Position numbers and translations under genes: made by a program
Assembly (NCBI RefSeq): GCF_900109665.1
Contig: NZ_FOAO01000017.1
Span: forward strand, 1 to 64,000
Length of the DNA stretch: 64,000 nucleotides
Direction of reading: 5' to 3'
Source: Blastococcus sp. DSM 46786
Lineage (GTDB): Bacteria > Actinomycetota > Actinomycetes > Mycobacteriales > Geodermatophilaceae
Shown: piece by piece, positions 18,327-25,816 of the stretch
Layout: the number at the start of each line of letters is the position of its first letter
Position numbering within the stretch: position 1 is the stretch's first letter
The notes under the pieces: model-generated
Told to the model about the DNA's origin: nothing
The model's input: the letters and a program-made list of their open reading frames with translations, nothing else
Databases searched by the model: none

Positions 18327-19478
18327 GTGGGAAACGCGCCAGAACCCGGATCCGGCCCGCTCGTGACGCTCGACCGGCTGCACGCCGCACGGGCGGTCGC
18401 CGGCGAGCTGGGGGTCGACCTGCTCGTGCTCACCCCGGGCGCCGACCTGCGCTACCTGTGCGGGTACGCCGCCCACGCGATGGAACGGTTGACCGCCCTC
18501 GCGGTGCCGCGACGCGGCGAGCCGTTCCTGGTGGTGCCGCGGCTGGAGGCGCCGATGGTCGACGCCGCCCCCGCGGGCGCGCTCGGGCTCGAGGTCCTCG
18601 CGTGGGACGAGACCGACGACGCGTTCGCCGTCCTGGCCGGTGCCGCCGTCGGCCGCCTGGGCGCCGCGCCCGGCCGCGTCGCGGTCGGCTCCCGCACCTG
18701 GGCCGAGCACGCCCTCGGTGTCCAGCGCGCGCTCCCGGACGCGGTGCTGGAGCTGGCGTCGCCGGTCGTCGACCAGCTGCGCATGGTGAAGACGCCGGCC
18801 GAGGTCGAGGAGCTGGCCCTGGCGGGCGCGGCGATCGACCGGGTGCACGCGCGCATGGGGGAGTGGCTGACCGTCGGCCGCACCGAGGCCGAGGTGGGCG
18901 CCGACGTCGCCGCGGCGATCCTGGCGGAGGGGCACGTCGCCGTCGACTTCACCATCGTGGGGTCCGGCCCGAACGGGGCCAGCCCGCACCACGAGCTCTC
19001 CGACCGCGTCGTCGAGGCCGGTGACCTCGTCGTCGTCGACATCGGTGGCGAGACCGCCACCGGCTACCGCTCCGACTGCACCCGCACCTACGTCGTCGGC
19101 GGCAGCCCGGACGCCGAGATGGCCGAGTGGTACGCCGTGCTGCACGCCGCGCAGCAGGCGGCGACCGCAGCGGTGCGCCCGGGGGTCCCCGCCGAGGAGA
19201 TCGACGCCACCGCCCGCACGGTCATCGCCGACGCCGGCTGGGGCGGGTACTTCATCCACCGCACCGGGCACGGCATCGGGCTGGACACCCACGAGGCGCC
19301 CTACATCGTGGCCGGCAACCGGCTCCCGCTCGAGCCCGGCATGGCCTTCTCCGTGGAGCCCGGCATCTACCTGCCCGGCCGCCACGGCGCCCGCATCGAG
19401 GACATCGTCGTCTGCACCGACGACGGCGTCCGCGTCCTGAACAACGGTCCCCGTGGGCTCGTCGAACTCCCCGGCTGA
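18327..19478 (+). CDS. M24 family Xaa-Pro aminopeptidase/dipeptidase
   Basis: 383 residues with GTG start chosen from TACTCT at 18315-18320, 6 nt upstream (leaderless). The N-terminal creatinase-like domain is followed by a pita-bread catalytic domain with all metal ligands: DIGGETATGYRSDCTRTY (two Asp), HRTGHGIGLDTHE (His), SVEPGIYLPG (Glu) and ARIEDIVV (Glu). It is likely a cytoplasmic metallopeptidase cleaving X-Pro bonds. The Lrp-type regulator overlaps its last 26 nt. Confidence 0.92.
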   Translation: MGNAPEPGSGPLVTLDRLHAARAVAGELGVDLLVLTPGADLRYLCGYAAHAMERLTALAVPRRGEPFLVVPRLEAPMVDAAPAGALGLEVLAWDETDDAFAVLAGAAVGRLGAAPGRVAVGSRTWAEHALGVQRALPDAVLELASPVVDQLRMVKTPAEVEELALAGAAIDRVHARMGEWLTVGRTEAEVGADVAAAILAEGHVAVDFTIVGSGPNGASPHHELSDRVVEAGDLVVVDIGGETATGYRSDCTRTYVVGGSPDAEMAEWYAVLHAAQQAATAAVRPGVPAEEIDATARTVIADAGWGGYFIHRTGHGIGLDTHEAPYIVAGNRLPLEPGMAFSVEPGIYLPGRHGARIEDIVVCTDDGVRVLNNGPRGLVELPG

Positions 19479-19920
19479 GCCCGGCGCCGTCGACGTCGAC
19501 CGGGCGCTCATGGCGGCGCTGGCGAGGGACGGGCGGGCGAGCTTCACCGATCTCGCCGAGCGGGTGGGGCTGTCGGTCTCGGCCGTGCACCAGCGGGTGC
19601 GCCGGCTCGAGCAGCGCGGCCTGATCACCGGCTACCGGGCGACGCTGGACGCCACCCAGATCGGGCTGCCGCTGACGGCGTTCGTGTCGATCACCCCGAC
19701 CGACGCGCAGACCGACGACGCGCCCACGCTGCTGGCGCACCTCGACGCCATCGAGGAGTGCCACGCCGTGGCGGGGGTCGAGAGCTACATCCTCAAGGTG
19801 CGGGTGGCCTCGCCGGACGCGCTGGAGAACCTGCTCAAGGAGATCCGGTCCGCCGCGAACGTCACCACGCGCACGACGGTCGTGCTCTCGACGTCCTACG
19901 AGGCGCGGCCGCCGATCTGA
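19453..19920 (+). CDS. Lrp/AsnC family transcriptional regulator
   Basis: 155 residues. The N-terminal winged HTH (RASFTDLAERVGLSVSAVHQRVRRLEQRGLITGY) is followed by the RAM ligand/oligomer domain (LPLTAFVSITP...HAVAGVESYILKVRV). GTG start at 19453 lies inside the end of the peptidase gene, so the two are cotranscribed. These regulators sense amino acids; a link to peptide breakdown by the M24 peptidase is plausible. The true start could be a later in-frame codon. Confidence 0.88.
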   Translation: MGSSNSPAEPGAVDVDRALMAALARDGRASFTDLAERVGLSVSAVHQRVRRLEQRGLITGYRATLDATQIGLPLTAFVSITPTDAQTDDAPTLLAHLDAIEECHAVAGVESYILKVRVASPDALENLLKEIRSAANVTTRTTVVLSTSYEARPPI

Positions 19921-19936
19921 CCGGGTGGACACCCGT

Positions 19937-19952
19937 TCGAACGTGTGTTCGG
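19937..19952 (+). promoter_or_regulatory. LexA-type SOS box before the radical SAM gene
   Basis: TCGAACGTGTGTTCGG matches the actinobacterial/mycobacterial LexA box (TCGAAC-N4-GTTCGA) at all half-site positions except the final base. It ends 8 nt before the ATG at 19961, where bound LexA would block transcription. Confidence 0.75.
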
Positions 19953-19960
19953 ATGGGGGC

Positions 19961-22096
19961 ATGCGGTGGGACGCACAGCGGCTGGACCTCGACGAGCCCG
20001 GGGCGCTGCCCGGCATGCCCAGCATCCGGGGCCTGCTGCGCAGCGTGCAGGTGCCGGAGTTCCCGGGGCTGACCTTCCACGAGGTGCGGTCGAAGAGCGC
20101 CCTGAATCGCGTGCCGGGCGAGTCGGCGATGCCCTTCCCGTGGAGCATCAACCCCTACCGCGGCTGCTCGCATTCGTGCGTGTACTGCGTAGGGGGAGAC
20201 ACACTCGTATTGACGCCGGACAGCCGCCAGGTGCGCATCGCAGATCTCACGGTCGGCGACCGGATCGTCGGGACGGAGAAGCGCGGCCGGTACCGCTTCT
20301 ACGTGGAGACCGAGGTGCTCGCGCACTGGTCGACGGTCAAACCGGCCTACCGTGTCACCCTCGCCGACGGCACCACCTTGGTGGCGAGCGGTGACCACCG
20401 GTTCCTCACCGGACACAGTTGGAAACATGTCACCGGCACGGGCTCGGGAATCGGCCAGCGTCCGCACCTCACCCCCAACGACGAGATGCTCGGCTTCGGC
20501 CTCACCGCCGCGACGCCCAAGGAGACCGCTGAGTACCGGCGCGGATACCTCACGGGGATGATCCGCGGGGATGCGATGCTCGGGACGTACGCGTATCGGC
20601 GGGCGAACGGACGACCGGGCCTCGCCCACCGGTTCCGGCTCGCGCTGATCGACCTCGACGCGCTCCTCCGCACCCAGGGGTATCTGGAGCAGGAGGGCAT
20701 CGCCACTGCATTCTTCGCCTTCACGCCGGCGTCGGAGAGACGCCGGGCCATGCACGGAATACGCGCTTCGCGAGGTCAAGCCGTTGCTGACATTCGGGCT
20801 CTGGTGCAGTGGCCCACCGATCCGTCGGCCGAGTGGAGCCGCGGCTTCCTCGCCGGCATCTTCGATGCGGAGGGGAGCCGGAGCCAGCACATCATGCGCG
20901 TGAGCAATGCGGACGACGAGATGCTCACCCGGACCAGCGCGGCATTCGCCGCACACGGCTTCGACAGCATCCTGGAGGACCCAGGACGACCCAACCGGGT
21001 GCGCACCGTCCGTCTGCGCGGCGGACTGAAGGAGCACCTGCGGTTCATCCACCTGGTCGATCCCGCCATCCGCAGGAAGTGCCGACTGCAGGGCACCGCG
21101 ATCAAGAGCACGGCCGACCTGCGGGTGGTCAGCGTGGAGGACATCGGCCTCGAGGTGCCGATGTACGACATCACCACGGGCACCGGTGACTTCATCGCCA
21201 ACGGCGTGGTGAGCCACAACTGCTTCGCCCGCCGGACGCACGAGTGGCTGGAGCTCGACTCCGGCCGGGACTTCGACACGCAGGTCGTCGTGAAGACCAA
21301 CCTGGTCGAGGTGCTGCGGCGGGAGCTGGCGCGGCCGTCGTGGCAGCGCGAGCACGTCGCCCTGGGCACCAACACCGACCCCTACCAGCGGGCGGAGGGC
21401 CGCTACCGGCTCATGCCCGGCGTCATCGACGCCCTCGCCCGGTCGGGCACCCCGTTCTCGGTCCTGACGAAAGGCACGCTGCTACGCCGCGACGTGCCGC
21501 TGCTGGCGGCCGCCGCCCGCGACGTGCCGGTGGGGCTGGGCGTCTCGATCGCCATCTGGGACGACGACCTCCACGCCGCGCTCGAGCCCGGCGTACCCAC
21601 GCCCCGCGCGCGGCTGGACCTGGTCCGCGCCCTCGCCGACGCCGGGCTGCCCTGCGGCGTCTTCCTCGCGCCCGTGCTGCCCGGCCTCACCGACTCCCCG
21701 GAGCACCTCGACGCCGCGCTCGACGCCGTCGCCGCGGCCGGGGCGACCGGGGTGACGGTGATCCCGCTGCACCTGCGTCCGGGCGCGAGGGAGTGGTTCA
21801 TGGCCTGGCTGGGCCGCGCCCACCCGGAGCTGGTGCCGCGGTACGAGCGGCTCTACGCCCGCCGGGCCTACGTGCCGGCGGAGTACCGCGCCTGGCTCAC
21901 CCGGCAGGTGGCACCCCTGCTGGCCCGGCACGGGTTGGACCCGCGGTCCGGAGGTGCGGCGCGCCAGGTGGAGGTCACCGGTGTGCCGGGCGACGAGGAG
22001 GTGGGCTTCCCCAGCGGCAGCCTGCCGTCGCGCACGCCGGGTACGCCGGCCACGGGTGCGACCACCGCCCCGGCCGAGCAGCTGACCCTCCTGTGA
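19961..22096 (+). CDS. SOS-associated radical SAM protein (Rv2578c/SplB-like) interrupted by an intein
   Basis: 711-residue precursor; after removal of residues 76-420 the host protein is 366 residues. The N-part MPFPWSINPYRGCSHSCVY leads into the CxxxCxxC motif (C69, C73, then position 76), and the C-part continues FARRTHEWLELDSGRDFD with the rest of a TIM-barrel radical SAM fold (VALGTNTDPYQ, SVLTKGT). This matches the COG1533 SplB-like group that includes M. tuberculosis Rv2578c; a DNA repair role is inferred from kinship to spore photoproduct lyase and from the LexA box. ATG at 19961 is preferred over the GTG at 19925, which would place the SOS box inside the gene. Unspliced protein would lack a usable iron-sulfur site. 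Confidence 0.93.
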   Translation: MRWDAQRLDLDEPGALPGMPSIRGLLRSVQVPEFPGLTFHEVRSKSALNRVPGESAMPFPWSINPYRGCSHSCVYCVGGDTLVLTPDSRQVRIADLTVGDRIVGTEKRGRYRFYVETEVLAHWSTVKPAYRVTLADGTTLVASGDHRFLTGHSWKHVTGTGSGIGQRPHLTPNDEMLGFGLTAATPKETAEYRRGYLTGMIRGDAMLGTYAYRRANGRPGLAHRFRLALIDLDALLRTQGYLEQEGIATAFFAFTPASERRRAMHGIRASRGQAVADIRALVQWPTDPSAEWSRGFLAGIFDAEGSRSQHIMRVSNADDEMLTRTSAAFAAHGFDSILEDPGRPNRVRTVRLRGGLKEHLRFIHLVDPAIRRKCRLQGTAIKSTADLRVVSVEDIGLEVPMYDITTGTGDFIANGVVSHNCFARRTHEWLELDSGRDFDTQVVVKTNLVEVLRRELARPSWQREHVALGTNTDPYQRAEGRYRLMPGVIDALARSGTPFSVLTKGTLLRRDVPLLAAAARDVPVGLGVSIAIWDDDLHAALEPGVPTPRARLDLVRALADAGLPCGVFLAPVLPGLTDSPEHLDAALDAVAAAGATGVTVIPLHLRPGAREWFMAWLGRAHPELVPRYERLYARRAYVPAEYRAWLTRQVAPLLARHGLDPRSGGAARQVEVTGVPGDEEVGFPSGSLPSRTPGTPATGATTAPAEQLTLL
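20186..21220 (+). mobile_element. LAGLIDADG intein within the radical SAM cysteine motif
   Basis: The 345-residue intein begins with Cys (CVGGDTLVL) and ends VVSHN, followed by Cys as the +1 residue, the classic class 1 splice junctions (penultimate His, terminal Asn). Block B is near ASGDHRFL. Two dodecapeptide motifs of a LAGLIDADG homing endonuclease are seen: GYLTGMIRGDA (Asp204 of the precursor) and GFLAGIFDAEG (Glu304), both with the catalytic acid, so the endonuclease looks active. Splicing joins CSHSCVY to CFARRT and restores CxxxCxxC; the +1 Cys is itself the third iron-sulfur ligand. The reading frame is uninterrupted. Confidence 0.93.
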
Positions 22097-22106
22097 GCCG
22101 GCGCCG

Positions 22107-22952
22107 TCAGCCGCCGGCCCGCGCCGACCGGGCGGCGACCCGGGCGGCACGGACGACGCCCCGGGCCCCGACCGGCGGGGCGCCGGCCGCCAGCGCCAGC
22201 CGGCGGTAGCTGTCGTACGAGAGCAGCCGGTACGCGGCGGCGAGCTCCTCCACCGCTTCCCTCCGGGACGGCGTGACCGTCGCCCGGAGGTAGCCCACGG
22301 TCGAGCGCACGTGCTTGGTGAAGGTGGCCTGCAGCGCCTGGTTGGACAGCCGTCCCCCGACGCGCGAGTCCAGGCCGGGGCCGCGGCGCAGCGCCGGCAG
22401 CACCCACGGGCTCGCGGCCAGCGCCGGGAACGCCGCCCGCGTCGCCTCCCAGGCGTGCCACGCCGTGACCGCGCCGGCCACGGCCCACTCGCCGTCGTCG
22501 GTCGTGATCAGCAGGCGGCGTGCGGTCGCCCGCACCTGGTCCCGCCGCAGGGAGCGGAACGTCCCCACCGGGGCAGGCCAGCCCAGGGCGAGCGAGCACC
22601 AGGCCACCGACCTCAGGTGCTCGGGGTCCTCGGCCCGGATGCGGGTGAGCGGGCGGAGGTCGAGCTGCGGCGGATCCGGCTCGGGCGTGACGGGCAGGGG
22701 CAGCGCCAGCCCTCCGTACCGGGCGACCTTGCTGTACAGCGCGACGGTGGCCGGCTTCCAGCCCCGCGCGGCGGCCAGCTCGTCGAGCCCCTCGGCCGCC
22801 AGCTCGTCGGGGCCCCGATCCAGCTCCAGCGCGGCGTCGGCCAGACGGCGCCACTGGTCCTCGTACCCCGGCGGTGGTCGCAACCGCGCCCAGGCGCGCG
22901 CCGGTGGCAGGGCGGGCATGTCGGGCAGCGGCTGCTGCCACGCACGAGGCAT
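22107..22952 (-). CDS. Unknown protein with weak tyrosine-recombinase resemblance
   Basis: 281 residues, Arg/Ala/Leu-rich, no signal or membrane segment. The arrangement (an N-terminal helical segment with RGWKPATVALYSKVAR, then LRSVAWCSLALGWPAPVGTFRSLRRDQVR, and a C-terminal helical part ending LLSYDSYRRLALAAG) loosely recalls the core-binding and catalytic domains of XerC-type integrases. The diagnostic box I Arg and HxxR pattern are not convincing, so it may be a degenerate or unrelated protein. A leaderless -10 (TAGTAT, - strand) lies 6 nt before the ATG. It is convergent with the radical SAM gene. Confidence 0.6.
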   Translation of the reverse strand: MPRAWQQPLPDMPALPPARAWARLRPPPGYEDQWRRLADAALELDRGPDELAAEGLDELAAARGWKPATVALYSKVARYGGLALPLPVTPEPDPPQLDLRPLTRIRAEDPEHLRSVAWCSLALGWPAPVGTFRSLRRDQVRATARRLLITTDDGEWAVAGAVTAWHAWEATRAAFPALAASPWVLPALRRGPGLDSRVGGRLSNQALQATFTKHVRSTVGYLRATVTPSRREAVEELAAAYRLLSYDSYRRLALAAGAPPVGARGVVRAARVAARSARAGG

Positions 22953-22958
22953 GGCCGA

Positions 22959-22989
22959 ATACTACCGTTATCCCCAACAAACATGTTTG
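22959..22989 (-). promoter_or_regulatory. Promoter with 12-bp palindrome and shared 20-bp motif
   Basis: On the - strand TAGTAT (22959-22964) is the -10 of the recombinase-like gene. It is the end of TGTTGGGGATAACGGTAGTA (22960-22979), which recurs with one mismatch at 40602-40621. Just upstream is the perfect palindrome CAAACATGTTTG (22978-22989). The surrounding ~70 nt is much more AT-rich than the window. Confidence 0.5.
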
Positions 22990-23114
22990 AAAACTTCATG
23001 GTCACTTGCCGAAATCGATGTACGGCACCCTCCGGGCGCCGCCGCAACAACACCAGGTCCACAACGTCGGCCGTCGACCCTGCGCCCGTCGACCGACCTC
23101 CGGATCATGGAGCT

Positions 23115-24293
23115 GTGCGGACGATGGGTGTCGAGGAAGAACTGCTGGTGGTCGACGCGGACGGCATCCCCGTCGCCCGGGCGCCGGAGGCCCTGGACGT
23201 AGCGGCGCGGCGCGGCGAGGGGGAGGACGTCCACCAGCACGACCTCGAGGAGCAGGGGAGCGACGTCGCCGTCCCGGAGACCGCCCACCTGGTGCCCGAG
23301 CTGAAGGCACAGCAGCTCGAGCTCGGGACGCCGGTGTGCACCACGCTCGCCGAGGTCGGCGCCCAGCTGCGGCACTGGCGGTCCCGGGCCGACGCGGCGG
23401 CCTCCGCCGTGGGTGCCCGCGTCGCCGCGCTCGCCACCTCACCGGTCGACGTGGCGCCGGTCCCCACGGAGGGGGAGCGGTACGGGCGGCTGCACCAGGC
23501 GTTCGGGCGGACCGCCGAGGAGGTCCTCACCTGCGGCTGCCACGTGCACGTGTCGGTGACCGACGACGAGGAAGGCGTCGCGGTGCTGAACCGCATCCGC
23601 GTCTGGTTGCCCGTGCTGACGGCGCTCAGCGCCAACTCGCCGTTCTGGCAGGGCCGGGACACCTCCTACGCGAGCTTCCGGTCGCAGGTCTGGCACCGGT
23701 GGCCCTCCGCGGGCCCCACCGGACCGTTCCGCGACGCGGGGGAGTACCACCGGCTCGTCGCGGCGGTGCTGGCGACGCGGACCGTCCTGGACGACGGGAT
23801 GGTGTACTTCGACGCCCGCCTGTCCGCGAGCTGGCCCACCGTCGAGGTCCGCACCGCCGACGTGCTGCTGCGCGTCGAGGACGTCGTCACGCTCACCGGG
23901 CTGGTGCGCGGCTTGGTCGAGACCGCCGCCCGGGACGCGCGCGCCGGGGGAGCGGTCCCCGAGATGCCGGCCGAGGTGCTCCGCCTCGCCGGCTGGCGCG
24001 CCTCCCGCTCCGGGCTCGCCGGCGAGCTGGTGCACCCGCGCACCGGTCGGCCGGCTCCGGCGGCCGACGTCCTCGCCGACCTGCTGGACCACGTCCGCCC
24101 CGCACTGGCCGACGCGGGGGACGAACGGCTGGTCGGTGACGGGGTGGCCGCCCTCCTGACCCGAGGCACCGGGGCGGACCTGCAGCGGCAGGTGCACCGG
24201 GAGACCGGGGACCTCGCCGCCGTCGTCCGGGCGGCGGTCGAGGCCACCACGGGGGAGGCGACCCCCCGGGCGGCCGCCGTGACCAGCCGTTAG
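23115..24293 (+). CDS. Carboxylate-amine ligase, glutamate-cysteine ligase 2 (YbdK) type
   Basis: 392 residues with GTG start (ATG at 23124 possible). The N-terminal TMGVEEELLVVD is the Mg-ATP motif of the GCS2 family; CGCHVHVSV, RVWLPVLTALSANSPFW and FDARLSASWPTVEVRTADV are the other conserved blocks. It belongs to the glutamine-synthetase-like ligase superfamily, as do Dop and PafA, and probably forms a gamma-glutamyl amide bond, but the substrate cannot be inferred. It is divergent from the recombinase-like gene across a low-GC stretch (about 22953-23100). Confidence 0.9.
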   Translation: MRTMGVEEELLVVDADGIPVARAPEALDVAARRGEGEDVHQHDLEEQGSDVAVPETAHLVPELKAQQLELGTPVCTTLAEVGAQLRHWRSRADAAASAVGARVAALATSPVDVAPVPTEGERYGRLHQAFGRTAEEVLTCGCHVHVSVTDDEEGVAVLNRIRVWLPVLTALSANSPFWQGRDTSYASFRSQVWHRWPSAGPTGPFRDAGEYHRLVAAVLATRTVLDDGMVYFDARLSASWPTVEVRTADVLLRVEDVVTLTGLVRGLVETAARDARAGGAVPEMPAEVLRLAGWRASRSGLAGELVHPRTGRPAPAADVLADLLDHVRPALADAGDERLVGDGVAALLTRGTGADLQRQVHRETGDLAAVVRAAVEATTGEATPRAAAVTSR

Positions 24294-24302
24294 ATTCCCG
24301 CC

Positions 24303-25160
24303 ATGTACACCGCGAGCTGGCGCGACATCGTCCGTCCCGGGCTGTTCGGGCCCTCGCCCGACCCGCGGGACAGGCCCTACCGCACCATCATCCGGCTGGC
24401 GCTGGTGGTCTTCCGCCTGTTCCGCTTCCGGTTCGACGTCCGTGGTTCGGAGCACGTGCCGGCCACCGGCGGCGCGATCATCTGCAGCAACCACGTGAGC
24501 TTCTTCGACTTCACGTTCCTCGGTCTCGGGGCGCTCCCGCAGCACCGCCTGGTGCGGTTCATGGCGAAGTCGCCGGTGTTCGAGCACTGGTTCGCCGGCC
24601 GGTTCATGCGGGCCATGAAGCACATCCCGGTCGACCGGAAGGCGGGTTCGGCGGCGTTCGAGGCCGCCGTCCGCGCCCTCAAGGACGGCGAGGTCGTCGG
24701 CGTCTTCCCCGAGGCGACCATCAGCACCAGCTTCACGGTGAAGGACCTCAAGGCCGGGGCCGCCCGCATGGCGATCGACTCCGGGGTGCCGATCATCCCG
24801 GCCGCCGTCTGGGGCGGGCACCGCGTGGCCACGAAGAACCACAAGGTGGAGCTGCGCCGCGGGATCCCGGTGACGGTGGTCCTCGGCGAGCCGATCCTGG
24901 CCGAACCCGGCGAGCAGATCGCCGCGGTGCTGGGCCGCACCCGCGCCGCCATGGAGACGCTGCTCGACGAGGCGCAGCGCAGCTACCCCGACCGGCCCGC
25001 CGGGAACGACGACCGCTGGTGGCTCCCTGCCCACCTCGGGGGGACGGCGCCGACGCCGTCGGCGGCGGCCGCTGCCGACACGGTCCGCGCCGCCGGCCGT
25101 GAGATCAAGCAGAAGAAGAAGTCGCCGCTCGCCCGGCTCACCGGGCTGCTCCGCCGCTGA
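24303..25160 (+). CDS. 1-acyl-sn-glycerol-3-phosphate acyltransferase (PlsC family)
   Basis: 285 residues. The HX4D acyltransferase motif is NHVSFFD, with downstream IPVDR and VFPEATIS (the FPEG-like motif). It transfers an acyl chain to lysophosphatidate or a related acceptor at the membrane. The C-terminal ~45 residues are Lys/Arg-rich, likely membrane-associated. TAGATT (24291-24296), overlapping the upstream stop, lies 6 nt before the ATG, so a separate leaderless transcript is likely. Confidence 0.92.
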   Translation: MYTASWRDIVRPGLFGPSPDPRDRPYRTIIRLALVVFRLFRFRFDVRGSEHVPATGGAIICSNHVSFFDFTFLGLGALPQHRLVRFMAKSPVFEHWFAGRFMRAMKHIPVDRKAGSAAFEAAVRALKDGEVVGVFPEATISTSFTVKDLKAGAARMAIDSGVPIIPAAVWGGHRVATKNHKVELRRGIPVTVVLGEPILAEPGEQIAAVLGRTRAAMETLLDEAQRSYPDRPAGNDDRWWLPAHLGGTAPTPSAAAAADTVRAAGREIKQKKKSPLARLTGLLRR

Positions 25161-25169
25161 CCGGCCGGC

Positions 25170-25697
25170 TCACTCCACCACCACCGGCGCCATGAGACGG
25201 AACGCCTCCAGCTCGACGTCGTACCAACGGCGCAGCCGCCCCAGCGACGTCATGCCCAGGCGCCGGCACACCGCGATCGACGGATCGTTGCCGGGCCGGA
25301 CGACGGCGTACACCTCGGGGAGCCCGAGCGCGAAGGCGCGGTCGATGACCGCCCGGGCGGCCTCGGTGGCGTAGCCGTGCCCCCACGAGTCGGGGTGCAG
25401 GTGCCAGCCCACCTCCACCTCGCCCACGCCGTCGGGCAGCGGCTTGAGCAGCACCGTGCCCGCCGGGACGCCGTCGGGCCGCTCGATCGCCCAGCACAGG
25501 AACCGCTCGTCCCGCCGGTGCACCTCCGCCCAGCGCTCGACGAGCTCCGCCGGCGGGACCGACGGCGTCCCGCCCAGCCAGCGGGTGACCTCGTCCCGGC
25601 CGTAGAGGTCGCACAGCCGGGCGAGGTCCGCCGGGCCCGTGGTCCACGGGCGCAGGCGCAGCCGCCCGGCCCGCAGTTCCGCCCCCTCGCCACCCAT
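25170..25697 (-). CDS. GNAT N-acetyltransferase, RimJ/RimL type
   Basis: 175 residues. LRLRPWTTGPADLARLCDLY starts a RimL-like GNAT fold. VEVGWHLHPDSWGHGYATEAARAVIDRAF is the acetyl-CoA-binding motif A, and VVRPGNDPSIAVCRRLGM the motif B region with the usual N-x-x-S/A. Substrate unknown. ATG at 25697 has a weak -10 (TAGGCA) 6 nt upstream. Convergent with the PlsC gene (9-nt gap). Confidence 0.9.
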   Translation of the reverse strand: MGGEGAELRAGRLRLRPWTTGPADLARLCDLYGRDEVTRWLGGTPSVPPAELVERWAEVHRRDERFLCWAIERPDGVPAGTVLLKPLPDGVGEVEVGWHLHPDSWGHGYATEAARAVIDRAFALGLPEVYAVVRPGNDPSIAVCRRLGMTSLGRLRRWYDVELEAFRLMAPVVVE

Positions 25698-25816
25698 CGC
25701 TCCTGCCTACCGCCGGCCGGCGCACCCGGCCACCCGGATCCCGCCGGACGCGGCCGTGGTCTCCTACTCGCCGGCCCGCCGTCCTGGCAGGCGGCGGGGA
25801 GACGAGGAGGACCGAC

